A program made the position numbers and the translations under genes. Below, piece after piece: positions 1 to 7,809 of a stretch of 64,000 nucleotides of DNA (the first letter of the stretch is position 1; each line of letters opens with the position of its first letter). The stretch is from the NCBI GenBank assembly GCA_016200005.1, contig JACQFP010000003.1, positions 34,069-98,068 of the forward strand, in the 5' to 3' direction. This stretch comes from Verrucomicrobiota bacterium (GTDB taxonomy: Bacteria > Verrucomicrobiota > Verrucomicrobiia > Limisphaerales > PALSA-1396). The notes beneath the pieces were generated by a model, which saw only the letters and a list, made by a program, of their open reading frames with translations, was not told where the DNA came from and did no database searches.

Positions 1-855
1 CTCCAATCGCGCAATTTCCTTGTCCGATTGCAATGCTGCGATCTGCGTTTCGGCCTGGGCCAGTTGACGACTCAAATCCGCGGCTTTGTCGCCCGAGGGC
101 TGTTTGGTCCGCAGATCGGCGACTTGCTTTTTGAGAATATCATTTTCCGCTCGTAATGCGGCTGCCGCCTCCGTCTGTTCACTCAGCTTGTGCATGGCTT
201 CCGCCAGGGCCTGCTTGTTCTGCGCCAGAGCCGCCGGCGTCGCCGCGGCTGACCGGGCTTGCTCTTCCGCCAGGCCGGCTTTCAACAGCTCATTCTCCTT
301 CAAGAGTGATTTGATCCGCTCCTCTGCTTTGGTCAACTCCCGCGGATCCACGACCGCTGGCTGGACCGCGAGGGCCTCTTTGAGTTTTGCCTGGAGCAAC
401 GTCTTGTCCGCCGTCAACTGACGGACTTCATCCTCCAAAGTCTTGAGTTGATTCGCCGGCATACTGGGGGCGGCGGGCCGGGCCGCGGGCGGTGGCAACT
501 TCAAAGTAAACTCAGTTTTCGGCGCGGCCGGCGGAACGATTGTCACGGTGCCGGGTGGGACGTTGGTCGCCGGCGTGCGTGAGGCCAACGGGATTATTTT
601 TGCTTCGAGGTATTTGAGCCGGAAGCTCACGACCTTGGTATTCCACTCGGGATTGACGGCTTGAAATCGTTTCAGCGCGGTCTGCGCCTCCAGATATTTT
701 GCCAGTGCCTGGGTCATTTGCCCCGCTTCGTTCAGATAATCAGCCTGCTGAATCGAATTGTAAATGGCGACATACTGTTCGTCCTGCGACTCCGCGCGCA
801 CCTCCGGCAACGCTGCCAGCAAAACCAACACAACCAGTGCAACAAGGCGTTTCAT
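1..855 (-). CDS. Exported coiled-coil protein of TPR type (3' end outside window)
   Basis: The frame is open from the ATG at 855 to the window edge, 285 codons, so the C-terminus is missing. Residues 1-22 (MKRLVALVVLVLLAALPEVRA) form a clean signal peptide. A short helical segment containing ALAKYLEAQTALKRFQAVNP resembles one TPR-like helical pair and is followed by a Pro/Ala-rich linker. From about residue 130 onward the chain is long, heptad-rich coiled coil (Glu/Lys/Leu/Ala/Gln). Proteins of this layout are common envelope proteins in Verrucomicrobiota, but no function can be assigned. It is divergent from the HNH gene at 1000. Confidence 0.75.
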   Translation of the reverse strand, partial: MKRLVALVVLVLLAALPEVRAESQDEQYVAIYNSIQQADYLNEAGQMTQALAKYLEAQTALKRFQAVNPEWNTKVVSFRLKYLEAKIIPLASRTPATNVPPGTVTIVPPAAPKTEFTLKLPPPAARPAAPSMPANQLKTLEDEVRQLTADKTLLQAKLKEALAVQPAVVDPRELTKAEERIKSLLKENELLKAGLAEEQARSAAATPAALAQNKQALAEAMHKLSEQTEAAAALRAENDILKKQVADLRTKQPSGDKAADLSRQLAQAETQIAALQSDKEIARLE

Positions 856-999
856 ACAAGAATTCTAGTCGAGCAAACAAACCTTTGGCAATGATTACAT
901 CGGCTTGTTCAAAACCTCCCTGAGATATTTTTGACGGCCTTTGGGAACGTTGACATTGGGTTGCCTCTTATGTTAGTTTGCGCCCCAACGGATAAACTT

Positions 1000-1620
1000 A
1001 TGGCGTCGTTTTTGAACCAACATGTCTTGGTGCTCAATCGCCTCTGGCAGGCGGTGAGCATTTGCACCACCCGGCGCGCTCTGACATTGCTGTTTGCCGG
1101 TCATGCGCAAGTCGTGCTCGGCGATCAGGACGGCTCCTTTCAAACCTTCAACTTCAGCGAGTGGCAGGACTTGTCGCAACGCGAGCCGCACCCGGAAAGC
1201 ATCCACACTGTCTCATTCAGGATCCGCGTGCCGCGCGTCATCTTGCTCGTCATGTTCGACCGGCTGCCCAAAAAGGAAGTCAAGTTCACGCGCCATAACA
1301 TTTTCGAGCGGGACCAGAACAAATGCCAGTATTGCGGCGAGGTGTTTGATCGCAAGGATTTGAACCTGGATCATGTGATTCCGCGCGACCGCGGCGGCCC
1401 GACGACGTGGGAGAACATCGTTTGCTCCTGCGTCCAGTGTAACACCCACAAGGCCAATCGCACGCCGATGGAGGCGGGGCTGCACCTCATCCGCAAGCCG
1501 AAACGGCCCAAGTGGCGTCCGTTCGTCCAGATCAACCTGGGATTGCACCAACACGACAGTTGGAAGCATTTCATCGATCTGGCCTATTGGAACGTGGAGC
1601 TGGGCGAGGATGTTCGTTGA
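1000..1620 (+). CDS. HNH endonuclease family protein
   Basis: This 206-residue protein starts at the ATG at 1000 (MASFLNQHVLVLNRLW). The frame is open back to 931, but the family normally begins with this VLVLN segment. The C-terminal half carries a zinc-coordinating HNH domain: CQYCG at about residues 111-115, the DHVIPRDRGGPTTWENIV core, and CVQC about 35 residues later followed by NxHKANRTP. All metal and catalytic positions look intact. Stand-alone HNH proteins of this length are widespread and usually of unknown substrate. No restriction or phage genes flank it. Confidence 0.85.
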   Translation: MASFLNQHVLVLNRLWQAVSICTTRRALTLLFAGHAQVVLGDQDGSFQTFNFSEWQDLSQREPHPESIHTVSFRIRVPRVILLVMFDRLPKKEVKFTRHNIFERDQNKCQYCGEVFDRKDLNLDHVIPRDRGGPTTWENIVCSCVQCNTHKANRTPMEAGLHLIRKPKRPKWRPFVQINLGLHQHDSWKHFIDLAYWNVELGEDVR

Positions 1621-1621
1621 G

Positions 1622-2200
1622 GCCCGAAGTCGGAGGTCAAAGGTCAGACGCCAGATGACAGAGATCGGAAGTCGGAAAGCTGAAAGCAATTCAACTACAA
1701 ACAACCAGCAGATAATGAGAAAGGCAACACTATGGCGGAAATCATTCGTTCGTTTCGGGACTTACGGGTTTATCAAGCGATGTTTGGACTCCAGCAGAAC
1801 ATTTTTGAAATCTCCAAAGCCTGGCCGCGAGAAGAGCAGTACGCGCTCACCGACCAGGTCCGGCGCTCGTCTCGTTCCGTTGGGGCTAATCTGGCTGAGT
1901 CGTGGGCGAAGCGGATGTACCCTTTGCACTTTCTCAGCAAGCTGACTGACGCTGACGGAGAACTGCAAGAAACTTCACATTGGCTGTCTTCTGCTCTGGC
2001 GTGCAAGTATCTTGTGAACAGAGAGCAGGAGGATTTACAGGCGAGAATCGATCATGTCGGGAAGATGCTGGGCAAAATGATTTCCATGCCGGAAAAATTC
2101 GCCATAAAAAAATGATGCGTGGACACCGACTTCCGACGTCCGGCTTCTGACTTCTGACTTCAGCCCTCCGACCTCCGACCTCTGCCTTCCGTCCTTGCCG
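1622..2200. repeat. GAAGTCGGAGGTC-type repeats framing the S23 gene
   Basis: A purine-rich stretch at about 1624-1688 (repeated GAAGTCGG, GGTCAAAGGTCAG) lies upstream of the four-helix-bundle gene. A pyrimidine-rich stretch at about 2118-2200 (CTTCCGAC, CTTCTGACTTCTGACTTC, CTCCGACCTCC) lies downstream. The two are roughly inverted copies, so the gene sits in the loop of an imperfect inverted repeat. The same motif family recurs at 11265-11342 and 13405-13500. The right copy also encodes the last residues of the RelE-like protein that ends at 2160. Confidence 0.6.
1732..2115 (+). CDS. Four helix bundle protein (S23/IVS family)
   Basis: This 127-residue protein matches the family first described as the ORF in 23S rRNA intervening sequences. 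It opens with FRDLRVYQ, then LTDQVRRSSRSVGANLAESWAKR in the second helix, and ends in an amphipathic helix (VGKMLGKMI). The length is typical. Function is unknown; homologues form small pentameric helical bundles. It is flanked on both sides by inverted GAAGTCGG-type repeats, the usual setting of this family. A truncated relative lies at 2856-2984. Confidence 0.85.
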   Translation: MAEIIRSFRDLRVYQAMFGLQQNIFEISKAWPREEQYALTDQVRRSSRSVGANLAESWAKRMYPLHFLSKLTDADGELQETSHWLSSALACKYLVNREQEDLQARIDHVGKMLGKMISMPEKFAIKK

Positions 2201-2543
2201 CCTCAATCAACTCCCAGAACTTCGGGTTTTGTTGTAGCGCCTCGTCCTCCGCCATCTTCAATCCCGAACGGAACATGAAATCCTTAAGTGTGTGGCGGCT
2301 CAGAATCCGATGCACCACCACGCCAAGTTCATGTCGCTCAAAATAAACGCGGTAATCGCCGACGCGAAACCGGTGCAACGTTTTTCCCGCCTGCTCCAGT
2401 TTGCCGAACTGGTCGAGTTCGGTTGCCATCACCTGCTGGGGCAAACCGCGAAATTCGCCGAGGATTTGCAACTGCAGCTCCTTGGGCATCCGCGCCAGCT
2501 CCGCCGCGCTGGTCGGATTGAAAATGATCTGGAAGGGGCGCAT
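2160..2543 (-). CDS. RelE/ParE-type toxin-like protein
   Basis: This 127-residue protein has a RelE/ParE-like core: FQIIFNPTSAAELARMPKE at the N-terminus, then LHRFRVGDYRVYFE and a VHRILSRHTLKDF strand. The core ends near residue 95. The remaining tail is helical and its last ten residues (TEGRGRRSEG) are encoded by the GAAGTCGG-type repeat at 2118-2200. A repeat therefore supplies the stop codon. No antitoxin gene is seen beside it, so it may be an orphan or inactive member. Confidence 0.7.
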   Translation of the reverse strand: MRPFQIIFNPTSAAELARMPKELQLQILGEFRGLPQQVMATELDQFGKLEQAGKTLHRFRVGDYRVYFERHELGVVVHRILSRHTLKDFMFRSGLKMAEDEALQQNPKFWELIEAARTEGRGRRSEG

Positions 2544-2656
2544 TGTAAAAAGTTGAGGGTCGTTGGTTGAGAGTTGAGGGTTTCTGAAGGCCGGTCAACT
2601 GCGATTTTCCAGCAACGATTTTCTTAAGCCACTTAACCCGAAAACCGGGAGGGAGA

Positions 2657-2811
2657 ACCACGGATGACACGGATGGCACGGATGAAGAGGAACTTCTACA
2701 CGGAACTCCCCGAATCGACCTGCCGCGGCGGTGCGCGAGCACGGCGGGTCCGTACAGAGCCACACGAACGGAATGCTTTCATTATCCGTATCATCCGCAA
2801 AATCCGTGGTT
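2657..2811. repeat. ACCACGGATGACACGGAT inverted repeat
   Basis: The left arm begins at 2657 with three tandem CACGGAT units. The right arm (ATCCGTATCATCCGCAAAATCCGTGGT) ends at 2811 and is its inverted partner, with about 100 bp between. The same family occurs at 4959, 5992, 6286-6360 and, as short fragments, near 8750, 9376 and 10957. This copy lies where the S23 remnant at 2856-2984 loses similarity to its family. Confidence 0.65.
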
Positions 2812-2855
2812 TCAGCTTCGGAACTCGGGCTTAGCATTCGACTCTGTTTCTCGGC

Positions 2856-2984
2856 GGAGGCGCGTCGCATTTGATTGGTCAGGCCGAATCGTTCATCTTC
2901 GGGAAAGGTTCGCGTTATTGAATAAACTGTGTCCGCAAAATCGATGGCCTCGTGCCATACATCCAGTTTTTCAAAGTTAAACAT
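2856..2984 (-). pseudogene. Truncated four helix bundle (S23 family) remnant
   Basis: From the ATG at 2984 the first 43 codons encode a normal S23-family N-terminus (FEKLDVWHEAIDFADTVYSI, then LTNQMRRAS). The conserved GANLAEG-type second half is replaced by sequence derived from an ACCACGGAT repeat, with the frame running on to 2595 as low-complexity residues. The rest of the domain is not found downstream. I read this as a gene truncated by repeat insertion or recombination. Confidence 0.7.
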
Positions 2985-3119
2985 ATTTTAGTTCAGGGTT
3001 ATTGGTTGGATATTTATCGACACATGTTTGTAATCGCGGAAGTCCCGATCATCAATGCAGAATTCCAATCCTTCTCCTGACTCTCAACCCTCAATCTTCA
3101 ACTCTCAACCCTTCCGAAG

Positions 3120-3194
3120 TGGTAGCGCGTACGGGAATCGCACCCGTCTTTCAGCCTTGAGAGGGCCGTGTCCTAACTGATAGACGAACGCGCC
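3120..3194 (-). tRNA. tRNA-Glu (CTC anticodon)
   Basis: The reverse complement folds into a 75-nt cloverleaf. The acceptor stem GGCGCGT pairs with ACGCGCT, including a terminal G-U. The D arm is GTCT/GGAC. The anticodon stem CGGCC/GGCTG encloses loop CTCTCAA, giving anticodon CTC for Glu codon GAG. The T stem is ACGGG/CCCGT, the discriminator is A, and CCA is encoded. The T loop reads TGCGATT instead of the usual TTCRANY, so position 55 is G. The rest of the fold is normal. Confidence 0.88.
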
Positions 3195-3287
3195 TACCGG
3201 CAACCTTGTCATGCTACCCGCACCATGGCGGATGTCAACGACCGCGCGATAAGGCTCGCACCATTTGCCGGCAATAATCGACGAAAC

Positions 3288-3320
3288 CACGGCGCGCCCG
3301 GAGGTCGCCGCCCTACCAGC
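3288..3320. repeat. CGCGCCCGGAGGTCGC repeat unit
   Basis: This short GC-rich unit lies between the tRNA and the sulfotransferase gene. The same unit occurs twice, in inverted orientation, at 11108-11126 and 11219-11236. The upstream reading frame of the next gene runs through it, which argues against using a start upstream of 3388. Confidence 0.55.
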
Positions 3321-3387
3321 AAATGATATGCGGGTTTCAAAGACTGCTTGCGCCGGCGACCTTGGCATTTATCCTTTCGCCGCGACC

Positions 3388-4941
3388 ATGAAATTGAAGC
3401 GACAACGGTTGGTTTCTCAAAGCACTCTGTCCCGGATGCTCCAGACCGCCGAGGAGGCTTGGAAACGCAGGGAGTTCCGGCAGTGCATCGGGATTCTGGA
3501 ACGCGCCAGCCGGCTGGACCCGGCCAATTCCGAGATCCTGCTGCAATTGGGCCGCGTTCATGGTTTGTGTTACGATTACGCGGCTGCCGAAAATTGCTTT
3601 GAGAAAGCGGTTCGAGTGGCACCAAACAAAACAGAAACACTCGCGGCAGCAGGACTACAATCGCGCGATTTTCGCAGCTATGGAATGGCGGAGCGTTTTT
3701 TCCAGCGGGCGGTGGAGCAAAAAAACGCAGCGCCAGAGACCCTCATCAACCTTGCGGAGCTCTACGAACGACTCCGCCGTCTGGAAGATGCCGCCAGACT
3801 GGTAGATCACGCGCTGCAATTGGACGGGGCTTGCGCGTCGGAGTTGCTCGCGCGCGCGCGACTGGAACGCCAGACGGGGCGGCCGGCCGAAGCGGAGAAA
3901 CTGCTCCGATCTTTTCTGCCAAATGCCGAGCAGACCATACGCATCCGCGGCTGGTATGAACTGGGTGCGCTGTTAGACCGCCAGGGGCGTTACGACGAAG
4001 CCATGACGGCATTTCTCGAGGCCAAGGCGCTGTTGCGTCCTGACGCAGCCCCGTACGCCGCCGGACTGCGATTACTCCGTGCGCGCTTGAAGGAGATGAC
4101 TGCCAACATCTCTGTGGACATGCTGCAGCGGTGGCTTGATTTGAGTCAGGCATTTCAACCACTGCGCCGGTTGGCCCTGCTTTGTGGCCATCCGCGTTCC
4201 GGGACTACCCTGCTGGAACAGGTGCTGGATTCACACGCCGAGATCGTCTCGGCTGAGGAGACGGAGATTTTCCACGATGATGCATACGTTCCACTGACGC
4301 GCAGTTTGCCGGAGGGCACGCTCATGCTCAGCGTTCTGGAATCGGCCCAAACCAGCGCGTTGCAGCAATCGCGTGCGAATTATTTCCGGTCCATGGAATT
4401 GTCGCTTGGCAATCCCATCGCCGGGCGGCTGTTGGTTGATAAAAACCCCTCGCTCACTTTTTTGATTCCTGCGCTCATCCGCGTCTTTCCTGAAACCAAA
4501 TTCCTCTTGGCGCTGCGCGACCCGCGCGATGTCTGCCTGAGCTGTTTCATGCAGCCGTTCGTCCCCCTCGGTCAGACCACTTCAGCCTATTTGAGCTTGG
4601 AGAGCACCGTTGAAGAATATGCACATCTGATGGGTATCTGGAGAACGTTAGCGCCCCTGCTGCCAAGCCCTTATTTGGAAGTGAGGTACGAAGACATGGT
4701 GGAGGATTTGGAATCCGTGGCGCGGCGGGTGTTGGAGTTTCTCGATGTCCCGTGGGACGCCCGCGTGTTGGGCTTCGACGAGCACGCGCGGCAAAAGCTG
4801 GTGCGATCGCCGACTTACGCGGACGTGGTGAAACCCGTGTTCAAAACCGCCGTCGGCCGCTGGCGAAATTACCAGAAATACCTCGAACCTCATCTGGAAA
4901 AGCTGGCGCCGTTTGTGAAGGCGTTCGGCTATGACGAATGA
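3388..4941 (+). CDS. TPR repeat protein with C-terminal sulfotransferase domain
   Basis: This 517-residue protein starts at the ATG at 3388 (MKLKRQRLVSQSTLSRML); the open frame upstream runs through repeat DNA. Residues 15-260 contain several TPR units (for example CIGILERASRLDPANSEILLQLG and AENCFEKAVRVAPN). The C-terminal part is a PAPS-dependent sulfotransferase fold. Its 5'-phosphosulfate loop is GHPRSGTTLLEQVLDSH, the expected Glu follows in SAEETEIF, and the 3'-phosphate-binding strand is FLLALRDPRDVCLSCF. TPR-sulfotransferase fusions act on peptide or carbohydrate acceptors, but the substrate is not predictable here. Confidence 0.88.
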   Translation: MKLKRQRLVSQSTLSRMLQTAEEAWKRREFRQCIGILERASRLDPANSEILLQLGRVHGLCYDYAAAENCFEKAVRVAPNKTETLAAAGLQSRDFRSYGMAERFFQRAVEQKNAAPETLINLAELYERLRRLEDAARLVDHALQLDGACASELLARARLERQTGRPAEAEKLLRSFLPNAEQTIRIRGWYELGALLDRQGRYDEAMTAFLEAKALLRPDAAPYAAGLRLLRARLKEMTANISVDMLQRWLDLSQAFQPLRRLALLCGHPRSGTTLLEQVLDSHAEIVSAEETEIFHDDAYVPLTRSLPEGTLMLSVLESAQTSALQQSRANYFRSMELSLGNPIAGRLLVDKNPSLTFLIPALIRVFPETKFLLALRDPRDVCLSCFMQPFVPLGQTTSAYLSLESTVEEYAHLMGIWRTLAPLLPSPYLEVRYEDMVEDLESVARRVLEFLDVPWDARVLGFDEHARQKLVRSPTYADVVKPVFKTAVGRWRNYQKYLEPHLEKLAPFVKAFGYDE

Positions 4942-4956
4942 CCACAAAGGAATTTG

Positions 4957-5214
4957 ACCACGGATGACACGGATAACACGGATGAGATAAACCGCGAAAT
5001 ACGCCAACCACGCGAAAACCCGGAGCTTGAAAAGGGATGGGAGGCGGAGGGACTCCTTCACCGGCCGGCTTCCAGCGCGGAGCTTCCAGCGCGGAGCGGT
5101 GAAGAAGACCTTTTCCGAAAGCCCTTCTCCGTTCGCGTATTTCGTGTGGTTCGCGGTGCCATCCGCTGCTTTTTTTAGCGGAATAGTCAGAGCCTCCTCA
5201 CGTCGGCGGCTACG
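4957..5214. repeat. Composite repeat: CACGGAT unit, ACCGCGAAA hairpin, CCTCCTCACGTCGG unit
   Basis: In order this contains tandem CACGGAT units (from 4959) and the arms AACCGCGAAATACGCC (4990) and GTTCGCGTATTTCGTG ending GCGGT (5157). A GCTnTTTTTTAGC motif follows, then a TCAGAGCCTCCTCACG unit (5187-5214). It is nearly identical to about 5988-6180, except that this copy contains a 14-bp tandem duplication (CTTCCAGCGCGGAG). Related copies occur at 9587-9776. It abuts the stop codon of the gene at 5219. Confidence 0.75.
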
Positions 5215-5218
5215 AGAG

Positions 5219-5446
5219 TCAAACGGATCGTCTCCGCGCTTCCGCGAGCAGTTGTGCCCGTTTGTGTTCCTTGTATCGGTCGCGCAACGCGGAGAGCAAC
5301 TCGCGCCGTGTCAGGTGCATTCCGGCGATGGCTTGATCGAGCAGGGCGTTCAACCGCTCCCGGCAAAGCGGGAGGTCCTTGGGTTCCGCGTATTCCAGGT
5401 CGAACTGCGCCTGCAGGATGGCCTCCAACAGTTCATGCCTCGCCAC
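5219..5446 (-). CDS. Small helical protein of unknown function (two-gene unit, distal)
   Basis: This 75-residue, charged, probably all-helical protein (MARHELLEAILQAQFDLEY...) has no motif I recognise. Its ATG at 5446 overlaps the last 14 bases of the gene ending at 5433, so the two are almost certainly co-translated. The stop codon lies 4 bases from the inverted-repeat unit at 5187-5214. A compact overlapping pair of small helical proteins resembles toxin-antitoxin or anti-phage pairs in layout only; I assign no function. Confidence 0.6.
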   Translation of the reverse strand: MARHELLEAILQAQFDLEYAEPKDLPLCRERLNALLDQAIAGMHLTRRELLSALRDRYKEHKRAQLLAEARRRSV

Positions 5447-5849
5447 CGAATACCTCCCTCAAGATGGCTTCCTGACGCGCGGGTTTCATCTCGGTGTGCC
5501 ATTGGTCGAAGGTGATGCGCAGGGATTCGAGTTTGGCCTCAAGCGATTGTGGTTTAAGGCCGAGCGGACTGAGCAACGCGGCATCGGCACATTCGAGCAA
5601 CAACCCTTCGCCGCCGGCGATGGCCTGCGAAAGCAGCGAGCGATGCAGTTGGAGATCATCCGGGGTGGGACCGAGGAGCATTTGTTCCTCCAGGTCCTGG
5701 CACAGGCGGCAAAAGTTGAACCAAGATACAACGCGGGCGATGAGCGGATGGTGGCGGGCTTTGATCTCCGCCTCTAACACGTCGGCGAAGCGCCCGGCGG
5801 TACGCCACCGTTCCTTGACAGATGTTGACACAGGATCCAGAGCATTCAT
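5433..5849 (-). CDS. Helical protein of unknown function (two-gene unit, proximal)
   Basis: This 138-residue protein starts at the ATG at 5849 (MNALDPVSTSVKERWRTAG). The frame is open to 6095, but that part translates repeat DNA. The protein is predicted helical, with WFNFCRLCQDLEEQML near the middle and a CxxC that is unlikely to bind metal alone. No family is recognised. It overlaps the 75-residue gene downstream by 14 bases. The pair is bracketed by inverted repeats 5187-5214 and 5923-5950, and outside these by direct composite repeats. Confidence 0.6.
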   Translation of the reverse strand: MNALDPVSTSVKERWRTAGRFADVLEAEIKARHHPLIARVVSWFNFCRLCQDLEEQMLLGPTPDDLQLHRSLLSQAIAGGEGLLLECADAALLSPLGLKPQSLEAKLESLRITFDQWHTEMKPARQEAILREVFGGEA

Positions 5850-5922
5850 GCGGGATGAATGTAGCCGTTCTGCTCGTTCTCGCCAACTGCAATTTGGCGC
5901 GACGCGCCCATACCACACTAGA

Positions 5923-6180
5923 CGTAGCCGCCGGGGTGACGAGACTCTGATCTGAACCACCAATGGACACGAATGAACACGAAGGAATTTGACTACGGAT
6001 GACACGGATAACACGGATGAGATGAACCGCGAAATACGCCAACCACGCGAAAACCCGGAGCTTGAAAGGGATGGGAGGCGGAGGGACTCCTTCACCGGCC
6101 GGCTTCCAGCGCGGAGCGGTGAAGAAAACCTTTTCCGAAAGTCCTTCTCCGTTCGCGTTTTTCATGTGGTTCGCGGTGCC
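5923..6180. repeat. Composite repeat, right flank of the two-gene unit
   Basis: Positions 5923-5950 (CGTAGCCGCCGGGGTGACGA then GACTCTGA) are the inverted partner of 5187-5214. Positions about 5988-6180 repeat 4957-5160 in direct orientation with few differences. The ACCGCGAAA hairpin arms run from 6024 to 6177. The stretch 5850-6543 holds no credible gene, only this repeat, two further repeats and a terminator. Confidence 0.75.
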
Positions 6181-6285
6181 ATCTGCTGCTGTTAGCTTGA
6201 AAGGTTGCGCTCCAGTCACCCAACGTGGTCAATTTCCATCTCGCTGCCTCCGGGCACGCGAACTTCAACCTCACGAAGGACTTTG

Positions 6286-6360
6286 ACCACGGATGACACG
6301 GATTTCACGGATGATTTGCCATCCGTTTCCCCATCCGTGTCATCCGTGCAATCCGTGGTT
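6286..6360. repeat. ACCACGGATGACACGGAT hairpin
   Basis: The left arm ACCACGGATGACACGGAT starts at 6286. The right arm (ATCCGTGTCATCCGTGCAAT, then CCGTGGT) ends at 6359. The arms pair almost completely around a short loop, giving a compact version of the repeat also seen at 2657-2811. Confidence 0.65.
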
Positions 6361-6389
6361 ATCCTAGTTTCCTACCGGGTGGTAAGTGT

Positions 6390-6473
6390 TGTAGGAGTCG
6401 AGGTAACGAGACTCGGATCAGAGCGCCGATTCTCAGCTTTTTCAGATGGAGTCTCCTCACGTCGTCTCCTACG
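6390..6473. repeat. GTAGGAGTCGAGGT / TCTCCTACGG-type hairpin
   Basis: The left arm GTAGGAGTCGAGGTAACGAG (with ACTC) starts at 6390. The right arm (GAGTCTCCTCACGTCGTCTC, with CTAC) ends at about 6473. The arms pair at about 20 of 24 positions. Single arms of this family occur at 5187-5214, 5923-5950, 9753-9776 and 13480-13500. A wider-spaced pair occurs at 15227-15373. Confidence 0.65.
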
Positions 6474-6490
6474 GGGTCTGTGTGGAAAAT

Positions 6491-6520
6491 AAAAAAGCCC
6501 CGAAGATTTCTTCGGGGCTT
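6491..6520 (-). terminator. Rho-independent terminator of the PEP-CTERM gene
   Basis: A 10-bp perfect stem (AAGCCCCGAA/TTCGGGGCTT, 6495-6504 with 6511-6520) encloses a 6-nt loop. Read on the minus strand it is followed by a T-rich run, and it lies 23 bases after the stop codon at 6544. Confidence 0.85.
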
Positions 6521-6543
6521 GAAGTAGAACAAACTAAACCAAG

Positions 6544-7110
6544 TTATTTGCGGCGGCGGAAGAACAACAGCACGCCAGTGCCGAGGCCGATCAACGCGAA
6601 CGTGGACGGCTCAGGCACAACAACGTTCACCAACTCTCCACCGTTTGGACCAGGGAGACCAGCCCAAGTAGCCGCAGGTGATAGTCCTGTTGCAAGGGAG
6701 GCTTCCTGCCAGAGGAACGAGGCACCTCGAGCAGTGGCAGCACCATACGTTGCCCCTGTTGCGGTATCCCATGCCAAAACTTGGAACGTGACCGCCCCTG
6801 AGGTGTAGCCCGGAATATCTACAGCCACACCATTCCAATACCCTGGTTGCCCCAAGGCAGTGAGACTCCCGTTGAGTGGAACCGAAAGACCCAAGGGTGT
6901 CAGTGCTGTTGGATCGCTGGTAGTGCCAATAAAATACGCAAGATCAACGTGAATGCCGCTGTTACCAGTAGGTGTTCCGTTGTACCGCACATTCATGTAG
7001 GGCGCGGCATTGTAATTGTCGAAAAGCGTATGCCCCTGACCATAGGAAGAGGACACCGTTGCGACCGAAGCTGCGATCCCAATTACTGACGCAATGATTG
7101 TTTTTTTCAT
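6544..7110 (-). CDS. PEP-CTERM sorting domain protein
   Basis: This 188-residue exported protein begins with a signal peptide (MKKTIIASVIGIAASVATVS, cleavage near SSYGQ). It ends with a classical PEP-CTERM anchor: VPEPSTFALIGLGTGVLLFF followed by RRRK. Such tails are recognised by the exosortase EpsH/XrtA system and processed at the inner membrane. The body is low-cysteine, Gly/Thr/Ala-rich and probably a beta-sandwich. No exosortase gene is in the window. A terminator follows at 6491-6520. Confidence 0.9.
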   Translation of the reverse strand: MKKTIIASVIGIAASVATVSSSYGQGHTLFDNYNAAPYMNVRYNGTPTGNSGIHVDLAYFIGTTSDPTALTPLGLSVPLNGSLTALGQPGYWNGVAVDIPGYTSGAVTFQVLAWDTATGATYGAATARGASFLWQEASLATGLSPAATWAGLPGPNGGELVNVVVPEPSTFALIGLGTGVLLFFRRRK

Positions 7111-7176
7111 ATTGTACTTATCGGTTGTGTTTTTTGGTTTTCTATTATGATCTATTCGTCAATTATCTAAACCCGT

Positions 7177-7809
7177 TTATGGCAGAGTCTGAACCCAGTT
7201 GGTGGCTGCTTTCGATTGCACAAAGAAACCTTGTGCAGGAACCACGGGCAGATCAGGAGACCAAACACTAGGAGACCCACCTTTGGTTGAAGCCACATAT
7301 GTGCTTCCGTTCCAAGCTTGGATAATTGATTTATTGGGCAGCACTCCCAAACCCAAGGTAGCACCATTCAAGGTATCCGAAAACGGAATCGGGCTTCCTA
7401 CCAGCGCGTAAGTTGTCGGGAGAGCGTTGGTGACGCTTTGACCTGGCCCAACAATAACGCTTCCCACGAATGTGTTCGTCTGTTGACTAGGTGTTTTCAG
7501 GAAGAATCCCGTACCGACGGGAACAGAAAGATCAGGTGACCAAACGCTCGGGCTACCGCCTTTGGTAGAAGCCACGAATGTGGTGCCATCCCACAACTGA
7601 GCGATCGATTTATTGGGCATCGTTCCCAACAAACTACCGAGACTGTTCGTACCGTCGTTTAACGGATTGGCAAGCAAGACATACGTGTTGTTAGATGTTA
7701 CGACGCTGACATATCCCACCACGTTGACTGAATAGACTTGCGCCATCGAGGAGTAGGCGAAACCTGCCGCAGCAACGGCAGCCGTTAGAAGTAATGTTTT
7801 TGTTCTCAT
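7177..7809 (-). CDS. Secreted protein with two internal repeats (QVYSVNVVGYV type)
   Basis: This 210-residue protein has a signal peptide (MRTKTLLLTAAVAAAGFAYSS, cleavage before QVYSVNVVGYV). The mature part is a tandem duplication of about 75 residues. Both units contain a P-N-K-S-I motif, an Asp/Asn-Gly-(T/S)-T/S segment, and the identical block VASTKGGSPSVWSPDL followed by GFF. Proteins with this mature N-terminus are numerous in Verrucomicrobiota and have no known function. It lies upstream of the PEP-CTERM gene in the same orientation, separated by 66 bp without a visible terminator. Confidence 0.75.
   Translation of the reverse strand: MRTKTLLLTAAVAAAGFAYSSMAQVYSVNVVGYVSVVTSNNTYVLLANPLNDGTNSLGSLLGTMPNKSIAQLWDGTTFVASTKGGSPSVWSPDLSVPVGTGFFLKTPSQQTNTFVGSVIVGPGQSVTNALPTTYALVGSPIPFSDTLNGATLGLGVLPNKSIIQAWNGSTYVASTKGGSPSVWSPDLPVVPAQGFFVQSKAATNWVQTLP

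Noticed and set aside
86..421. Plus-strand 111-residue frame at the left edge
   Set aside because: It is the antisense of the signal-peptide/coiled-coil gene on the minus strand (855 to edge), which has the better codon pattern and start.
3265..3387. Upstream extension of the TPR-sulfotransferase (from 3265)
   Set aside because: The extension translates a GC-rich interspersed repeat, and the protein family begins near MKLKRQRLVS at 3388.
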